DNA from: JAVVEG01 sp041751425
Lineage (GTDB): Bacteria; Pseudomonadota; Gammaproteobacteria; Pseudomonadales; Pseudohongiellaceae
Direction: 5' to 3'
Assembly: GCA_041751425.1 (NCBI GenBank)
Contig: JBGSXL010000007.1
Span: 1 to 64,000 of the forward strand
DNA: 64,000 nucleotides
Below, in pieces: positions 26,174-35,028 of the stretch. The notes beneath the pieces were generated by a model, which made no database searches, was not told the DNA's origin, and worked only from the letters and a program-made list of their open reading frames with translations. Position 1 is the stretch's first letter. Each line of letters starts with the position of its first letter. The position numbers and the translations under genes are program-made.

Positions 26174-26845
26174 ATGAAAGATTATTTGATTGCCCCTTCA
26201 ATTCTGTCAGCAGACTTCGCGCGTCTTGGTGAGGAAGTGGACAATGTATTGAGCGCCGGTGCTGATGTTGTGCATTTCGATGTGATGGACAATCATTACG
26301 TACCCAATCTGACGATAGGCCCGCTGGTTTGCAAAGCGCTGCGCAAACACGGAGTCACCGCACCGATTGATGTGCATCTGATGGTTACCCCGGTAGATCA
26401 AATGATTGTGGATTTTGCCGCTGCCGGCGCCAGCTTTATCACGTTTCATCCGGAAGCCTCCAATCATGTTGATCGTTCCCTGCAATTGATACGCGACCAG
26501 GGTTGTAAGTCGGGTCTGGTTTTCAACCCGGGCAGCAGTATCGATAGCCTGCAGTACCTGATGGACAAAGTGGATATTATTCTGTTGATGTCCGTAAACC
26601 CGGGTTTTGGTGGCCAGAAGTTTATCCCTTCCGCGCTCAAAAAATTGCAGCAGGTGCGCAAACTGATCGATGCCAGCGGCTATGATATCCGCTTGGAAAT
26701 CGATGGTGGGGTTACAGTGGACAACATCGCAGAAATTGCCAGTGCAGGAGCAGATATGTTTGTCGCCGGCTCTGCAATATTCAATAGCCCCAGCTACGCA
26801 GATACCATCTCAAAGATGCGCTCAAAGTTACAACAAACTCAATGA
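26174..26845 (+). CDS. rpe: Ribulose-phosphate 3-epimerase
   Basis: A 223-residue TIM-barrel enzyme interconverting ribulose-5-P and xylulose-5-P. It begins APSILSADFARLGEEV; HFDVMDNHYVPN and DVHLMV hold metal-binding residues; LLMSVNPGFGGQKFIP and EIDGGV complete the active site. Length is standard. In Pseudomonas gph (phosphoglycolate phosphatase) separates rpe from trpE; here trpE starts 47 bp after rpe and gph is absent. Confidence 0.97.
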   Translation: MKDYLIAPSILSADFARLGEEVDNVLSAGADVVHFDVMDNHYVPNLTIGPLVCKALRKHGVTAPIDVHLMVTPVDQMIVDFAAAGASFITFHPEASNHVDRSLQLIRDQGCKSGLVFNPGSSIDSLQYLMDKVDIILLMSVNPGFGGQKFIPSALKKLQQVRKLIDASGYDIRLEIDGGVTVDNIAEIASAGADMFVAGSAIFNSPSYADTISKMRSKLQQTQ

Positions 26846-26892
26846 TCACCTGTTGCCTGTCGGCGAATAATTAAACAAAAAAACTGGACGCC

Positions 26893-28377
26893 ATGCACAA
26901 GATGACACCGGAAAAACTCAAAGAACTTGCCGCGCAGGGATTCAACCGTGTACCGGTAGTGCGTGAAGTATTGGCCGATGTGGAAACACCTCTAAGCACC
27001 TACCTGAAACTTGGCCGTGGGCCGCATACCTATTTTTTCGAATCCGTTCAGGGTGGAGAGAAATGGGGCAGGTACTCTATTATAGGATTGCCGTGTCACA
27101 CAATTCTGCGTGTTACTGGTGAACAGATCGATATTGAAACTGACGGTAAAACTGTAGAGAGTTTTACCAGCGCTGATCCCTTCGCTTTCATAGCTGAATT
27201 CAAGGCGAATTACCGTGTTGCCCCACTGGAACACGGACCCAAGTTTTGTGGTGGCCTGGTGGGCTATTTCTCCTACGACTCTGTGCGTTATGTGGAAAAA
27301 ACCATGGGCGCCGCACCCGCTAAAGATGAGATCGGCACGCCTGACATTCTGCTGATGGTTTCTGAGGAAGTGTTGGTGTTTGACAATTTGCGCGGCACTA
27401 TTGCGATGATCTGCAATGTTGACCCGGCACTTGATGACGCGTGGGCCACGGTCAACAAAAGGCTTGATAGTTTAGAGGGAAATCTGCGCGAGTCGGTAGT
27501 GCTCCCGGATACACCGCAATTAAGTCAGACTGGCGAAGCTGATTTTGTCTCCAGCTTTACGCAGGAAAAATATGAACAGTCCGTGAATCACATCAAGGAT
27601 TATATTCTGGCTGGCGATGTGATGCAGGTGGTTCTGGCGCAGCGCATGAGCATTCCCTTTCAAGGCGATCCCATAAATGTTTACCGCGCTTTGCGCTATC
27701 TGAACCCTTCGCCATACATGGTGTATTTCAATATGCTTGACCATTATGTGGTCAGCGCTTCACCGGAAATTCTAGCGCGCGTGGAAGATGACAAGATCAC
27801 AGTGCGGCCTCTGGCAGGAACCAGAAAGCGCGGCGCCACTGAAGAGGAAGACCTGGCGCTTGAGAAAGAGCTATTGGCAGATGCCAAGGAAATCGCCGAG
27901 CATCTGATGCTGATAGACCTTAGTCGTAATGATTCCGGCCGCGTGTCAAAGACCGGCAGCGTGCATGTGCCGCGCAAGATGTTTGTAGAACGCTATTCAC
28001 ACGTGATGCATATCGCTTCTATTGTGGAGAGCGAGATTCGCGAAGATAAAACCGCGCTGGATGTTTTGCAAGCCACGTTACCCGTGGGCACACTCAGTGG
28101 CGCGCCAAAGGTGCGGGCTATGGAAATTATCGATGAACTGGAACCGGTGCGCCGTGGCATCTACGGTGGAGCAATGGGATATATTGGCTGGGGCGGCAAT
28201 ATGGACATGGCAATCGCCATTCGCACGGCAGTTATCAAGAATGGTGTGCTGTCAGTGCAGGCCGGTGCGGGCGTAGTAGCGGACTCTGTGCCCACACTGG
28301 AATGGGAAGAAACGTTGAATAAAGCGCGCGCTATTTTCCGCGCTGTAGCTCTGGCTGAGCGCGGTTTGCAATTGTGA
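26893..28377 (+). CDS. trpE: Anthranilate synthase component I
   Basis: A 494-residue TrpE that turns chorismate plus ammonia (from TrpG) into anthranilate. The N-terminal regulatory domain has LLES-type feedback residues replaced by TPLSTYLKL, in the place where tryptophan binds. The chorismate domain carries QVVLAQRMSIPF, RPLAGTRKRG and EHLMLIDLSRND, and GTLSGAPKVRAMEIID is the family signature. The SD is weak. It is followed by a convergent photolyase gene that separates it from trpGDC. Confidence 0.96.
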   Translation: MHKMTPEKLKELAAQGFNRVPVVREVLADVETPLSTYLKLGRGPHTYFFESVQGGEKWGRYSIIGLPCHTILRVTGEQIDIETDGKTVESFTSADPFAFIAEFKANYRVAPLEHGPKFCGGLVGYFSYDSVRYVEKTMGAAPAKDEIGTPDILLMVSEEVLVFDNLRGTIAMICNVDPALDDAWATVNKRLDSLEGNLRESVVLPDTPQLSQTGEADFVSSFTQEKYEQSVNHIKDYILAGDVMQVVLAQRMSIPFQGDPINVYRALRYLNPSPYMVYFNMLDHYVVSASPEILARVEDDKITVRPLAGTRKRGATEEEDLALEKELLADAKEIAEHLMLIDLSRNDSGRVSKTGSVHVPRKMFVERYSHVMHIASIVESEIREDKTALDVLQATLPVGTLSGAPKVRAMEIIDELEPVRRGIYGGAMGYIGWGGNMDMAIAIRTAVIKNGVLSVQAGAGVVADSVPTLEWEETLNKARAIFRAVALAERGLQL

Positions 28378-28470
28378 AGGCCGGCGACATCGGCAGCCTG
28401 CTATTCAGTTTAAGGCTCAGCTTGAGACTTAACTTAAGTCTTAAATAAAGACACCCAGTTAGAGACACTG

Positions 28471-30021
28471 CTAAAGCGTTTTAAAAGCCGCCAACGCACG
28501 CTCCCGAGACGTTTTCAAATCCACTATCGGCAACGGATAATTTTCCCCCAGTAAGACATGCGCTTCCTTCAGTATATGTGCGGGCGCCGCCGCCGGGTTG
28601 TGGATATATTTGTCCGGCAACGCGGCTAGTTCAGGCAAATACTTGCGTAGGTATTTCCCCTGCGGATCGAAGCGTTCGCCTTGAGTGATTGGGTTGAAGA
28701 CCCGGAAATAGGGCGCAGCATCAGCCCCACACCCCGCTATCCATTGCCAGCTTGCACTGTTGGCTGCCAGATCAGCATCGACCAGACAATCCCAGAACCA
28801 TTCCTCGCCGGCATGCCAATGCAGCAACAGGTTTTTTACCAGAAATGATCCGGTTACCATGCGCACGCGGTTGTGCATATAGCCGGTTTGCCAGAGTTCA
28901 CGCATGCCTGCATCCACCAGAGGAAAACCCGTTTTGCCCTGCTGCCAGGCGCGCAGATCGTCGGCATTGTTCGACCACGGAAAACGATCAAATTTGCTTT
29001 GAATATTAGTGCGCATGAGCTCCGGGTTGTAGTACAGCAGATAGTAGGAAAACTCGCGCCAACCCATTTCGGAAAGAAAGCAATCCAGATCGTTTTCTGC
29101 ACCTGCTTCGTGGCCATAAATCTGCACCAGATGCCACACCTGCCGTGGTGATATTTCGCCAAAATGCAGGTGCGGGGACAAGCGGGAAACATGTTGCTGA
29201 GAGGGGATGTTACGGCCCGTTTTATAGCCGTTCAGCCCTGTTTCCAAAAAACATTGCAGGCGTCGCAACGCAGCCGCTTCACCAATATCCCAGGTCTCAT
29301 GCATATCCTTGTCCCAGGCAATGGTTGGCAGCAGTTCAAGCGAATCAATAGCGTTTTCACCTAGCGCGAATCCGGTTTTTCCGGGTGCCTGCAACCGGTG
29401 AATTTTGGCAAACTGTATTTGCTCAGGTGCGGCAAGAGGCAGAGCAGGGGGCTGGCTCTGCAGGCAACCGCGGCGGTAATAAGGCGTGAATACTTTGTAA
29501 GGCGTCTGGTCGCTTTTCAGAACCTGCCAGGGTTCCCATAGAAGGGAGCCGTTGAAACTTTTACTTTCGATTCCTACCGAGCTCAACTTCTCCTTCAAGA
29601 CTTTGTCGCGCTGAATACGCCAGGGTTCATAGCAACGATTCCAGTGGATGGTATCAATGTCACCGGTGGCCAGCAGCTGCGGTATCAAGGTCAAAGCATC
29701 GCCGCGGGCGACCAACAGCCTGCCACCCAGAGCGGCGTTCAGCGCCTGCAGGGAGTAGTGCAACCACCAACGGCTGGCTGCCCCCATGGCCCACTCTGCG
29801 CTGTTATGATCGTCCAGAATATAAATGGGCAACACGCTTCCCGCGGCAACTGCCGCCACCAGGGCCGGGTTGTCCGCCAGGCGCAGATCCTGTCTGAACC
29901 AAACGGCCGTGATGACGGATTCACTAGAGTCTGAGTGCGGTGAGTTCGAGTTAGTGATTATAATTTCCTGCCAGATTGAACAAGTATTTCTGATTACGGT
30001 GCCAGGCGTGTCTGGGATCAC
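28471..30021 (-). CDS. phrB: Deoxyribodipyrimidine photolyase (CPD photolyase)
   Basis: A cryptochrome/photolyase-family flavoprotein that repairs UV cyclobutane dimers with blue light. The antenna domain begins VWFRQDLRLADNPAL; the FAD domain holds SRLSPHLHFGEISPRQ, MGWREFSYYLLYYNPE and WQWIAGCGADAAPYFR. The GTG at 30021 gives 516 residues with about 37 extra before the conserved start. No good ATG lies nearer, so the real start is uncertain and a GTG or rare start within 29900-30021 is possible. It lies convergent to trpE and divergent from trpG. Confidence 0.93.
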   Translation of the reverse strand: MIPDTPGTVIRNTCSIWQEIIITNSNSPHSDSSESVITAVWFRQDLRLADNPALVAAVAAGSVLPIYILDDHNSAEWAMGAASRWWLHYSLQALNAALGGRLLVARGDALTLIPQLLATGDIDTIHWNRCYEPWRIQRDKVLKEKLSSVGIESKSFNGSLLWEPWQVLKSDQTPYKVFTPYYRRGCLQSQPPALPLAAPEQIQFAKIHRLQAPGKTGFALGENAIDSLELLPTIAWDKDMHETWDIGEAAALRRLQCFLETGLNGYKTGRNIPSQQHVSRLSPHLHFGEISPRQVWHLVQIYGHEAGAENDLDCFLSEMGWREFSYYLLYYNPELMRTNIQSKFDRFPWSNNADDLRAWQQGKTGFPLVDAGMRELWQTGYMHNRVRMVTGSFLVKNLLLHWHAGEEWFWDCLVDADLAANSASWQWIAGCGADAAPYFRVFNPITQGERFDPQGKYLRKYLPELAALPDKYIHNPAAAPAHILKEAHVLLGENYPLPIVDLKTSRERALAAFKTL

Positions 30022-30177
30022 AAATCAGAACATCAGCTTTTGCTATGTTTGCTGCCGCAGGCAGTCCATCATAAAGAACGGGCGCTGATTCTGATAGTGT
30101 TTCACCCTGCAGGCGGAGGAATTGCCCTCCGCGAATGTGCTAGACTTGCGGTCTTTCAATAGAGGCTGAACTACGCC

Positions 30178-30759
30178 ATGCTGTTAATGATAGACAACTA
30201 TGACTCCTTCACATGGAATATCGTGCAGTATCTGGGAGAGCTGGGTGCGGACGTAAAAGTATTCCGCAATGATGCGCTGAGTCTGAGTGATATCGAAGCT
30301 ATGGCGCCGGAGAAAATAGTCATTTCCCCGGGACCCTGCACGCCCAATGAAGCGGGTATTTCAGTTGCCGTTATCGAGCATTTTGCTGGTAAGATTCCCC
30401 TGCTGGGAATATGTCTGGGACATCAGTCCATTGGCCAGGCATTCGGTGGAAAAGTAATCCGGGCTAAAAAAGTCATGCACGGCAAACTGTCATCCATCCA
30501 TCATAATGATTCCGGCGTATTCTCCGGACTGACTAACCCATTTACGGCGACCCGTTACCATTCTCTGGTGATAGAGCATGAAGGTCTGCCTGATTGCCTG
30601 GAGGTCACGGCGTGGACCCGGGACGAGCATGGTAATCTGGATGAAATCATGGGGGTTCGCCACAAGAGCCTCGCTGTTGAAGGAGTTCAATTTCATCCGG
30701 AATCAATTCTCAGCGAACACGGTCATCAATTGTTGCAGAATTTTCTGCAGGGACGTTAG
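30178..30759 (+). CDS. trpG: Anthranilate synthase component II (glutamine amidotransferase)
   Basis: A 193-residue class I glutaminase that feeds ammonia to TrpE. The catalytic triad is visible: Cys79 in GICLGHQ, His173 and Glu175 in FHPES. MLLMIDNYDSFTWN is the standard start. A second role in p-aminobenzoate synthesis (with PabB) is common for this family. It lies 12 bp upstream of trpD and forms trpGDC with it. Upstream, GCGGAGG-6-CCTCCGC (30113-30132) is a small hairpin in the leader, without a T-run. Confidence 0.97.
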   Translation: MLLMIDNYDSFTWNIVQYLGELGADVKVFRNDALSLSDIEAMAPEKIVISPGPCTPNEAGISVAVIEHFAGKIPLLGICLGHQSIGQAFGGKVIRAKKVMHGKLSSIHHNDSGVFSGLTNPFTATRYHSLVIEHEGLPDCLEVTAWTRDEHGNLDEIMGVRHKSLAVEGVQFHPESILSEHGHQLLQNFLQGR

Positions 30760-30771
30760 GCGGGAGCAAGC

Positions 30772-31812
30772 ATGGATATCAAATCCGCTATCAAACAATT
30801 AACTCAGAAGCAGAGTATCAATGCCGACGATATGGCGGGATTGATGCGCGAGATCATGAGCGGTCTGTGCACAGATGCACAGATTGCTGCATTTCTGGTG
30901 GCTCTGCAGATGAAGGGCGTTACTGCAACGGAATTGCTGGGCGCTGCGCGGGTGATGCGGGAATTGGTTACTCCGGTTTCGCTGCCACCAAATCAACACT
31001 TGGTTGACACCTGCGGCACGGGCGGCACGGGCACTGACACATTCAATATTTCCACAGCGTCGGCATTGGTTGCCGCTTGCGCAGGTGCTCAGGTTGCCAA
31101 GCACGGTAATCGTGGAGCTACCAGTAAAAGTGGCAGTGCTGACCTGTTGGAAGCGGCTGGCGTGAATCTGAGTGTTACGCCTGCGCAGGTAGCGGAATGT
31201 ATCTCCACTTTAGGCGTGGGTTTCATGTTTGCGCGCTCACACCACAGCGCCATGCGTTATGTCGGCGGTCCGCGCAGTGAGATTGGCGTGCGTACCATTT
31301 TCAATCTGCTGGGGCCATTGACCAATCCGGCATCTGCCCCCAATCAGGTGCTGGGTGTTTATGAACCGCAGTTGATCGATCTGATGTTGCCCGTACTGCA
31401 GGAACTGGGTAGCAAGCATGTGTTGACGGTCTGCTCGGAAGATGGTCTGGACGAAATAAGTTTGTCTGCAAAAACCAAGGTAGGTGAATTGAAGAACGGG
31501 ACCATTACGCACTATACAGTGAGTCCTGGTGACTTTGGTTTGAAGCAGATTGATAGTTACGCATTGTTCAAGGTAAGCAGCCCGAAGGAAAGTCTGGCGC
31601 TGGTCAGGCAAGCATTGGGTTATGAGCATAAAGCGGCAGGAGATATTGTGGCTTTGAACGCGGGTGCCGCAATCTATGCCGCCAATCTGACTGAGGACAT
31701 TGGCGCTGGCGTTAGTAAGGCGCAGGAAATATTACGCAGCGGAGCTGCCCTCACCAAATTGCAGGCGCTGGCAGATTTCACAACAGCATTGGCGGAACCG
31801 GTATCGCAATAA
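30772..31812 (+). CDS. trpD: Anthranilate phosphoribosyltransferase
   Basis: A 346-residue TrpD, coupling anthranilate to PRPP. DTCGTGGTGTDTFNIST binds PRPP, KHGNRGATSKSGSADLLEA is the second conserved block, and HHSAMRYVGGPRSEIGVRT holds the anthranilate site. The enzyme is separate from TrpG, unlike the fused E. coli form. It is followed 11 bp later by trpC. Confidence 0.97.
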   Translation: MDIKSAIKQLTQKQSINADDMAGLMREIMSGLCTDAQIAAFLVALQMKGVTATELLGAARVMRELVTPVSLPPNQHLVDTCGTGGTGTDTFNISTASALVAACAGAQVAKHGNRGATSKSGSADLLEAAGVNLSVTPAQVAECISTLGVGFMFARSHHSAMRYVGGPRSEIGVRTIFNLLGPLTNPASAPNQVLGVYEPQLIDLMLPVLQELGSKHVLTVCSEDGLDEISLSAKTKVGELKNGTITHYTVSPGDFGLKQIDSYALFKVSSPKESLALVRQALGYEHKAAGDIVALNAGAAIYAANLTEDIGAGVSKAQEILRSGAALTKLQALADFTTALAEPVSQ

Positions 31813-31823
31813 TATTGCAGGTG

Positions 31824-32639
31824 ATGGACAGCAGCATGAAGACCCCAACAATACTCGACAAGATTCTCGCCAGAAAATATCTGGAGATTAGTCAGCGCAG
31901 CGAAAAAACCAGCTTCTCCGCACTGGAGAAACTGATCGCTGACCGTGATGGCAATCGTGGTTTCATCAGCGCTTTGCGCAGGAATATAGCGCAGAAAAAG
32001 CCCGCAATCATTGCCGAGATTAAGAAAGCCTCGCCGAGCAAAGGGCTGATCCGCAAAGACTTTGATCCGGCAAAGATTGCCACTCAATATGCAGAGGCAG
32101 GTGCCACATGTCTTTCAGTGTTGACTGATGAAGAGTTTTTTCAAGGTAGTACACGTTATTTGCAGCAGGCTCGCGCTGCCTGCGATCTGCCTGTGTTACG
32201 CAAAGACTTTATCGTAGACCCTTATCAGATAGCTGAAGCGAAGTTGATGGAAGCTGATTGCATTCTATTGATAGTCGCAGCGCTGAATGAGGAACAATTG
32301 CATTCTTTGGCGGGGTACGCCAAGGCAATCGAGATGGATGTGCTGGTTGAGGTTCACAACGAAGCAGAACTGGATACAGCGCTGGCGCAGGGCTTTGACC
32401 TGATCGGCATCAATAACCGCAACCTGCATGATTTCCATACCGATTTGCAAACGACAGTGCGTCTGGCAAAGCGTGCGCCCAAAGGAACATTACTGATTAC
32501 CGAGAGCGGTATCAATACGGCCGAAGACGTGCAGGAAATGTTGGCAAAAGGTATTTATGGATTTCTGATTGGTGAAACTTTTATGCGCGCACCAGATCCG
32601 GGTAATAAATTGCGAGAGTTATTCTTCGATCATGGATAA
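31824..32639 (+). CDS. trpC: Indole-3-glycerol-phosphate synthase
   Basis: A TIM-barrel enzyme closing the indole ring. Conserved blocks include PAIIAEIKKASPSKG, LSVLTDEEFFQGS, LPVLRKDFIVDPYQI and GINNRNLHDFHTD; the C-terminal ITESGINT and GFLIGETFM are intact. It is monofunctional, without TrpF. ATG 31824 (271 residues) is used; ATG 31836 and an upstream TTG at 31815 are also possible, since SD sequences are weak. Its last codons overlap the dgkA start by eight bases. Confidence 0.96.
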   Translation: MDSSMKTPTILDKILARKYLEISQRSEKTSFSALEKLIADRDGNRGFISALRRNIAQKKPAIIAEIKKASPSKGLIRKDFDPAKIATQYAEAGATCLSVLTDEEFFQGSTRYLQQARAACDLPVLRKDFIVDPYQIAEAKLMEADCILLIVAALNEEQLHSLAGYAKAIEMDVLVEVHNEAELDTALAQGFDLIGINNRNLHDFHTDLQTTVRLAKRAPKGTLLITESGINTAEDVQEMLAKGIYGFLIGETFMRAPDPGNKLRELFFDHG

Positions 32640-33045
32640 CAGACAAGTCAGCAGTGATACAGATCAATTTGATCTGCAACCGCCAGCCAGAAAAAAAGGC
32701 CTGGCGCGACTGATTGCGGCTACCCGATATTCATTTTTTGGTTTGCAGGCAGCGTTCAGATCGGAAGAAGCGTTTCGTTTGGAGGTCTGCATATTCCTTA
32801 TATTCACGCCAGTGGCTTTATGGGTTGGCGCAGATGCTGTGGAGAAAATTTTACTGATCGGCAGCATGGTGCTGGTGATGTTGGTGGAATTGCTCAATAC
32901 GGCTGTTGAAAAACTGGTAGACAGGGTGAGCCTGGAGTATCACGACTTGTCGCGGCAAGCTAAAGATATCGGTTCAGCGGCTGTATTTATCAGCATGCTG
33001 CTGGTGGCGTTTGTATGGGGCTTGATTCTGCTGCCCCGCTTATAG
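32632..33045 (+). CDS. dgkA: Diacylglycerol kinase (integral membrane)
   Basis: A 137-residue three-helix membrane kinase that phosphorylates diacylglycerol from osmoregulated glucan or LPS modification. YSFFGLQAAFRSEEAFRLE and VELLNTAVEKLVDRVS form the catalytic site at the membrane surface. ATG 32632 gives the normal family start; an upstream in-frame start lies within trpC. It overlaps trpC, so it is likely the last gene of the trpGDC transcript. In Pseudomonas vfr follows trpC directly; dgkA and a PilZ gene are inserted here. Confidence 0.93.
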   Translation: MDNRQVSSDTDQFDLQPPARKKGLARLIAATRYSFFGLQAAFRSEEAFRLEVCIFLIFTPVALWVGADAVEKILLIGSMVLVMLVELLNTAVEKLVDRVSLEYHDLSRQAKDIGSAAVFISMLLVAFVWGLILLPRL

Positions 33046-33123
33046 TTACTGTTCTGTCGGATTAAATTGCTGCTACTCCTGGCTTCATCCGCTGGACTCA
33101 ACTACTCGTTGCAACTCTCTGTG

Positions 33124-33513
33124 TCAACTCCTGGTTTGCACTACAGCCTGAATAGTCTGCGTTATGACGGGGTCTGGTGCTACAAATCCGAAGCCCGCAA
33201 CATAAGCGTTCTGGCTTAACCTACGTGCGAAAATCAATTCACTTGTCAGGCACATGCCCGCCAGGCTGGGGTCCGGGTCGGTGGCGCCAAAGCGGATCAC
33301 TACCTCTGGCCAGGTGCCATCGCTACTGCGATGGTTGGATAGCAGTGTCATGTCGGATTGCGTCATTTCTACCTGCAAACCCTGTGGTGAAATGTTCATC
33401 AGATTGACAGCCACAGTGTCTTCCGCAACGCTCATGGAAACGAAACCGGCAGCCGTGATGCGGGGGTGCAAACGTCGTTCTTTAAGCATCTGTAGTACCC
33501 TAAGAGTCTCCAC
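33124..33513 (-). CDS. PilZ-domain protein
   Basis: A 129-residue single-domain PilZ protein. The c-di-GMP motifs are visible: RxxxR at Arg14-Arg18 (RLHPR) and N/D-x-S-x-x-G at Asn40-Gly45 (NISPQG). It probably binds cyclic di-GMP. No output domain is attached, so it acts through a partner protein that cannot be seen. It lies between dgkA (convergent) and vfr on the same strand, 177 bp downstream of vfr. Confidence 0.85.
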   Translation of the reverse strand: METLRVLQMLKERRLHPRITAAGFVSMSVAEDTVAVNLMNISPQGLQVEMTQSDMTLLSNHRSSDGTWPEVVIRFGATDPDPSLAGMCLTSELIFARRLSQNAYVAGFGFVAPDPVITQTIQAVVQTRS

Positions 33514-33690
33514 CTTGATTTGCCAATACTATATCGGTCAGTCTCTCATGCATATGTCAAAAAGAACCTGATGACAATCACGTTTTTTAAAGTAATTCGG
33601 CCACCGTCAGCAGTGTTGACGGGGTCACTGTGCTGGCAGAGATTGCCAGTAGGGAAGGATTTACTGCTGGCCACCGGGCGCTAAGCTGGC

Positions 33691-34326
33691 TTAGCGAGTA
33701 CCGAACACCACTATTGTTTTACCCGCCACAGAAATCAGATTTTGCTCTTCCAGGGTCTTGAGTACACGCCCCGCCATCTCGCGGGAACAATTGACCAGTC
33801 TGCCAATCTCCTGCCGGGTTATCTTGATCTGCATGCCGTCAGGGTGGGTCATTGCATCGGGTTCCTTGCTCAGCTCGATTAAAGTGCGTGCGATACGTCC
33901 TGTCACATCATAAAAGGACAGATCGCCGACCTTGCGTGTGGTGTGGCGCAGGCGGGTTGCCATCTGCTGGCCGATAGTAAAGACGATTTCCGGGTGAGTG
34001 CGGATATACATATTGAATTTTTCGTAACTGATCTCCGCTATTTCGCAGGGGGTTCTGGCGCGACACCAGGCGCTGCGGGAGTTACCCTTGTCAAACAGAC
34101 CCATTTCGCCGAAGAAGTCGCCGGGATTCAGATAAGTTATAACGACTTCCTTGCCATCATCATCCTCCAGCACAACGGAGACAGAGCCTTCAATGATGTA
34201 GTACAGCGTATTGCAGGTATCACCCTCATAAATAACCGTGCTGCCTTTCGGGTAGCGCCTGCGATGACAGTTAGTCAGGAAATTGTCTACATCCTTAATG
34301 TGAGGCGTGATTGCCATCAGAGCCAT
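33691..34326 (-). CDS. vfr: cAMP receptor protein, Vfr-type
   Basis: A 211-residue CRP/FNR-family regulator. The cyclic-nucleotide site is GDFFGEMGLFDKGNSRSAWCRA, with the Glu and Arg-Ser that bind cAMP. The C-terminal helix-turn-helix is ITRQEIGRLVNCSREMAGRVLKTLEE, matching Crp/Vfr recognition helices for TGTGA-N6-TCACA. There is no iron-sulfur Cys cluster, so it is not Anr/Fnr. The order trpC-vfr-osmC is the Pseudomonas order, which supports Vfr over other CRP paralogues. A CGCTAAG/CTTAGCG hairpin straddles its stop codon (33679-33696). Confidence 0.93.
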   Translation of the reverse strand: MALMAITPHIKDVDNFLTNCHRRRYPKGSTVIYEGDTCNTLYYIIEGSVSVVLEDDDGKEVVITYLNPGDFFGEMGLFDKGNSRSAWCRARTPCEIAEISYEKFNMYIRTHPEIVFTIGQQMATRLRHTTRKVGDLSFYDVTGRIARTLIELSKEPDAMTHPDGMQIKITRQEIGRLVNCSREMAGRVLKTLEEQNLISVAGKTIVVFGTR

Positions 34327-34441
34327 TTTATTCTCCTCGGGGCTGGCGCAGATTCAGATTGTTTTTTTTACTGATGTCACATCGTGCCGAATGTATATCA
34401 CACTTTCGACAATAATGTGAATGCCCCGCGCCCTTCGGCAC

Positions 34442-34521
34442 GCTTTGTGCTTAACAGGCTTTGTGCTAAAAGGGCTGTGTGCTAAAAGAGCTGTGTGCAA
34501 AAAGGGCTATATGTTAAAGTT
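34442..34521 (+). repeat. Five-copy 16-bp tandem repeat upstream of the OsmC gene
   Basis: Five units starting at 34442, 34458, 34474, 34490 and 34506 share the core GCTnTGTGCTAAAAGG, with the first and last most diverged. The array lies between divergent vfr and the osmC-like gene, before a tract of six T. Copy-number change would alter spacing of any promoter elements there. Confidence 0.85.
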
Positions 34522-34545
34522 GCGCTTGGTTTTTTACCCGTCTAT

Positions 34546-34575
34546 TCAGGTTGGAATGCGTCAGGTTGGAATGCG
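34546..34575 (+). repeat. 15-bp direct duplication just before the OsmC start
   Basis: TCAGGTTGGAATGCG occurs twice in tandem (34546-34560 and 34561-34575), ending three bases before the preferred ATG at 34579. In an upstream in-frame extension it would encode SGWNA twice. Confidence 0.85.
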
Positions 34576-34578
34576 AAG

Positions 34579-35001
34579 ATGAAAGCGAACATTCGATGGT
34601 TGGACAATGCCATGTTTCTGGGTGAGTCCGGCAGCGGACATACTGTAATGATGGATGGTCCCGAAACCAGCGGAGGCCGCAATATCGGCATTCGGCCCAT
34701 GGAGATGTTGCTGATTGGCGTAGGGGGTTGTTCGTCCTATGATGTGGTCAGTATTCTGAAAAAATCACGCCAGGAAGTTACCGGCTGTGAAACAGATGTC
34801 AGTGCCGTGCGTGCTGATGCCATTCCGGCTGTATTTGAATCCATTCATTTACACTTTCGAGTCACTGGTAAAAACCTGAGTGAGAAGCAAGTTGAACGCG
34901 CGGTCGCACTATCAGCTGAGAAATACTGTTCGGCCACCATCATGCTGGAAAAAGGTGGCGTTAAAGTCACGCATGATTTTGAAATAGTCGCTGAGGCCTG
35001 A
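34579..35001 (+). CDS. OsmC-family peroxiredoxin-like protein
   Basis: A 140-residue OsmC-fold protein. Redox cysteines are Cys51 (GVGGCSSYDVV) and Cys117 (EKYCSATIML), the pair used in OsmC/Ohr enzymes to reduce hydroperoxides. The sequence falls in the YhfA-like branch. ATG 34579 is preferred since the conserved N-terminus begins there; a longer reading frame from about 34495 crosses the tandem repeats. The location after vfr matches Pseudomonas. It is convergent with the diheme gene. Confidence 0.85.
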   Translation: MKANIRWLDNAMFLGESGSGHTVMMDGPETSGGRNIGIRPMEMLLIGVGGCSSYDVVSILKKSRQEVTGCETDVSAVRADAIPAVFESIHLHFRVTGKNLSEKQVERAVALSAEKYCSATIMLEKGGVKVTHDFEIVAEA

Positions 35002-35028
35002 GTACCCGGTTCCCGAAATCAGAACGTT

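Noticed and set aside
28421..28444. Hairpin AGACTTA-ACT-TAAGTCT after trpE as a terminator
   Set aside because: The stem is AT-rich and followed by AAATAAAG rather than a T-run; not convincing on either strand.
34360..34430. Possible CRP/Vfr site upstream of vfr
   Set aside because: TGTCACATC and ATCACA half-sites occur but not in the TGTGA-N6-TCACA spacing.
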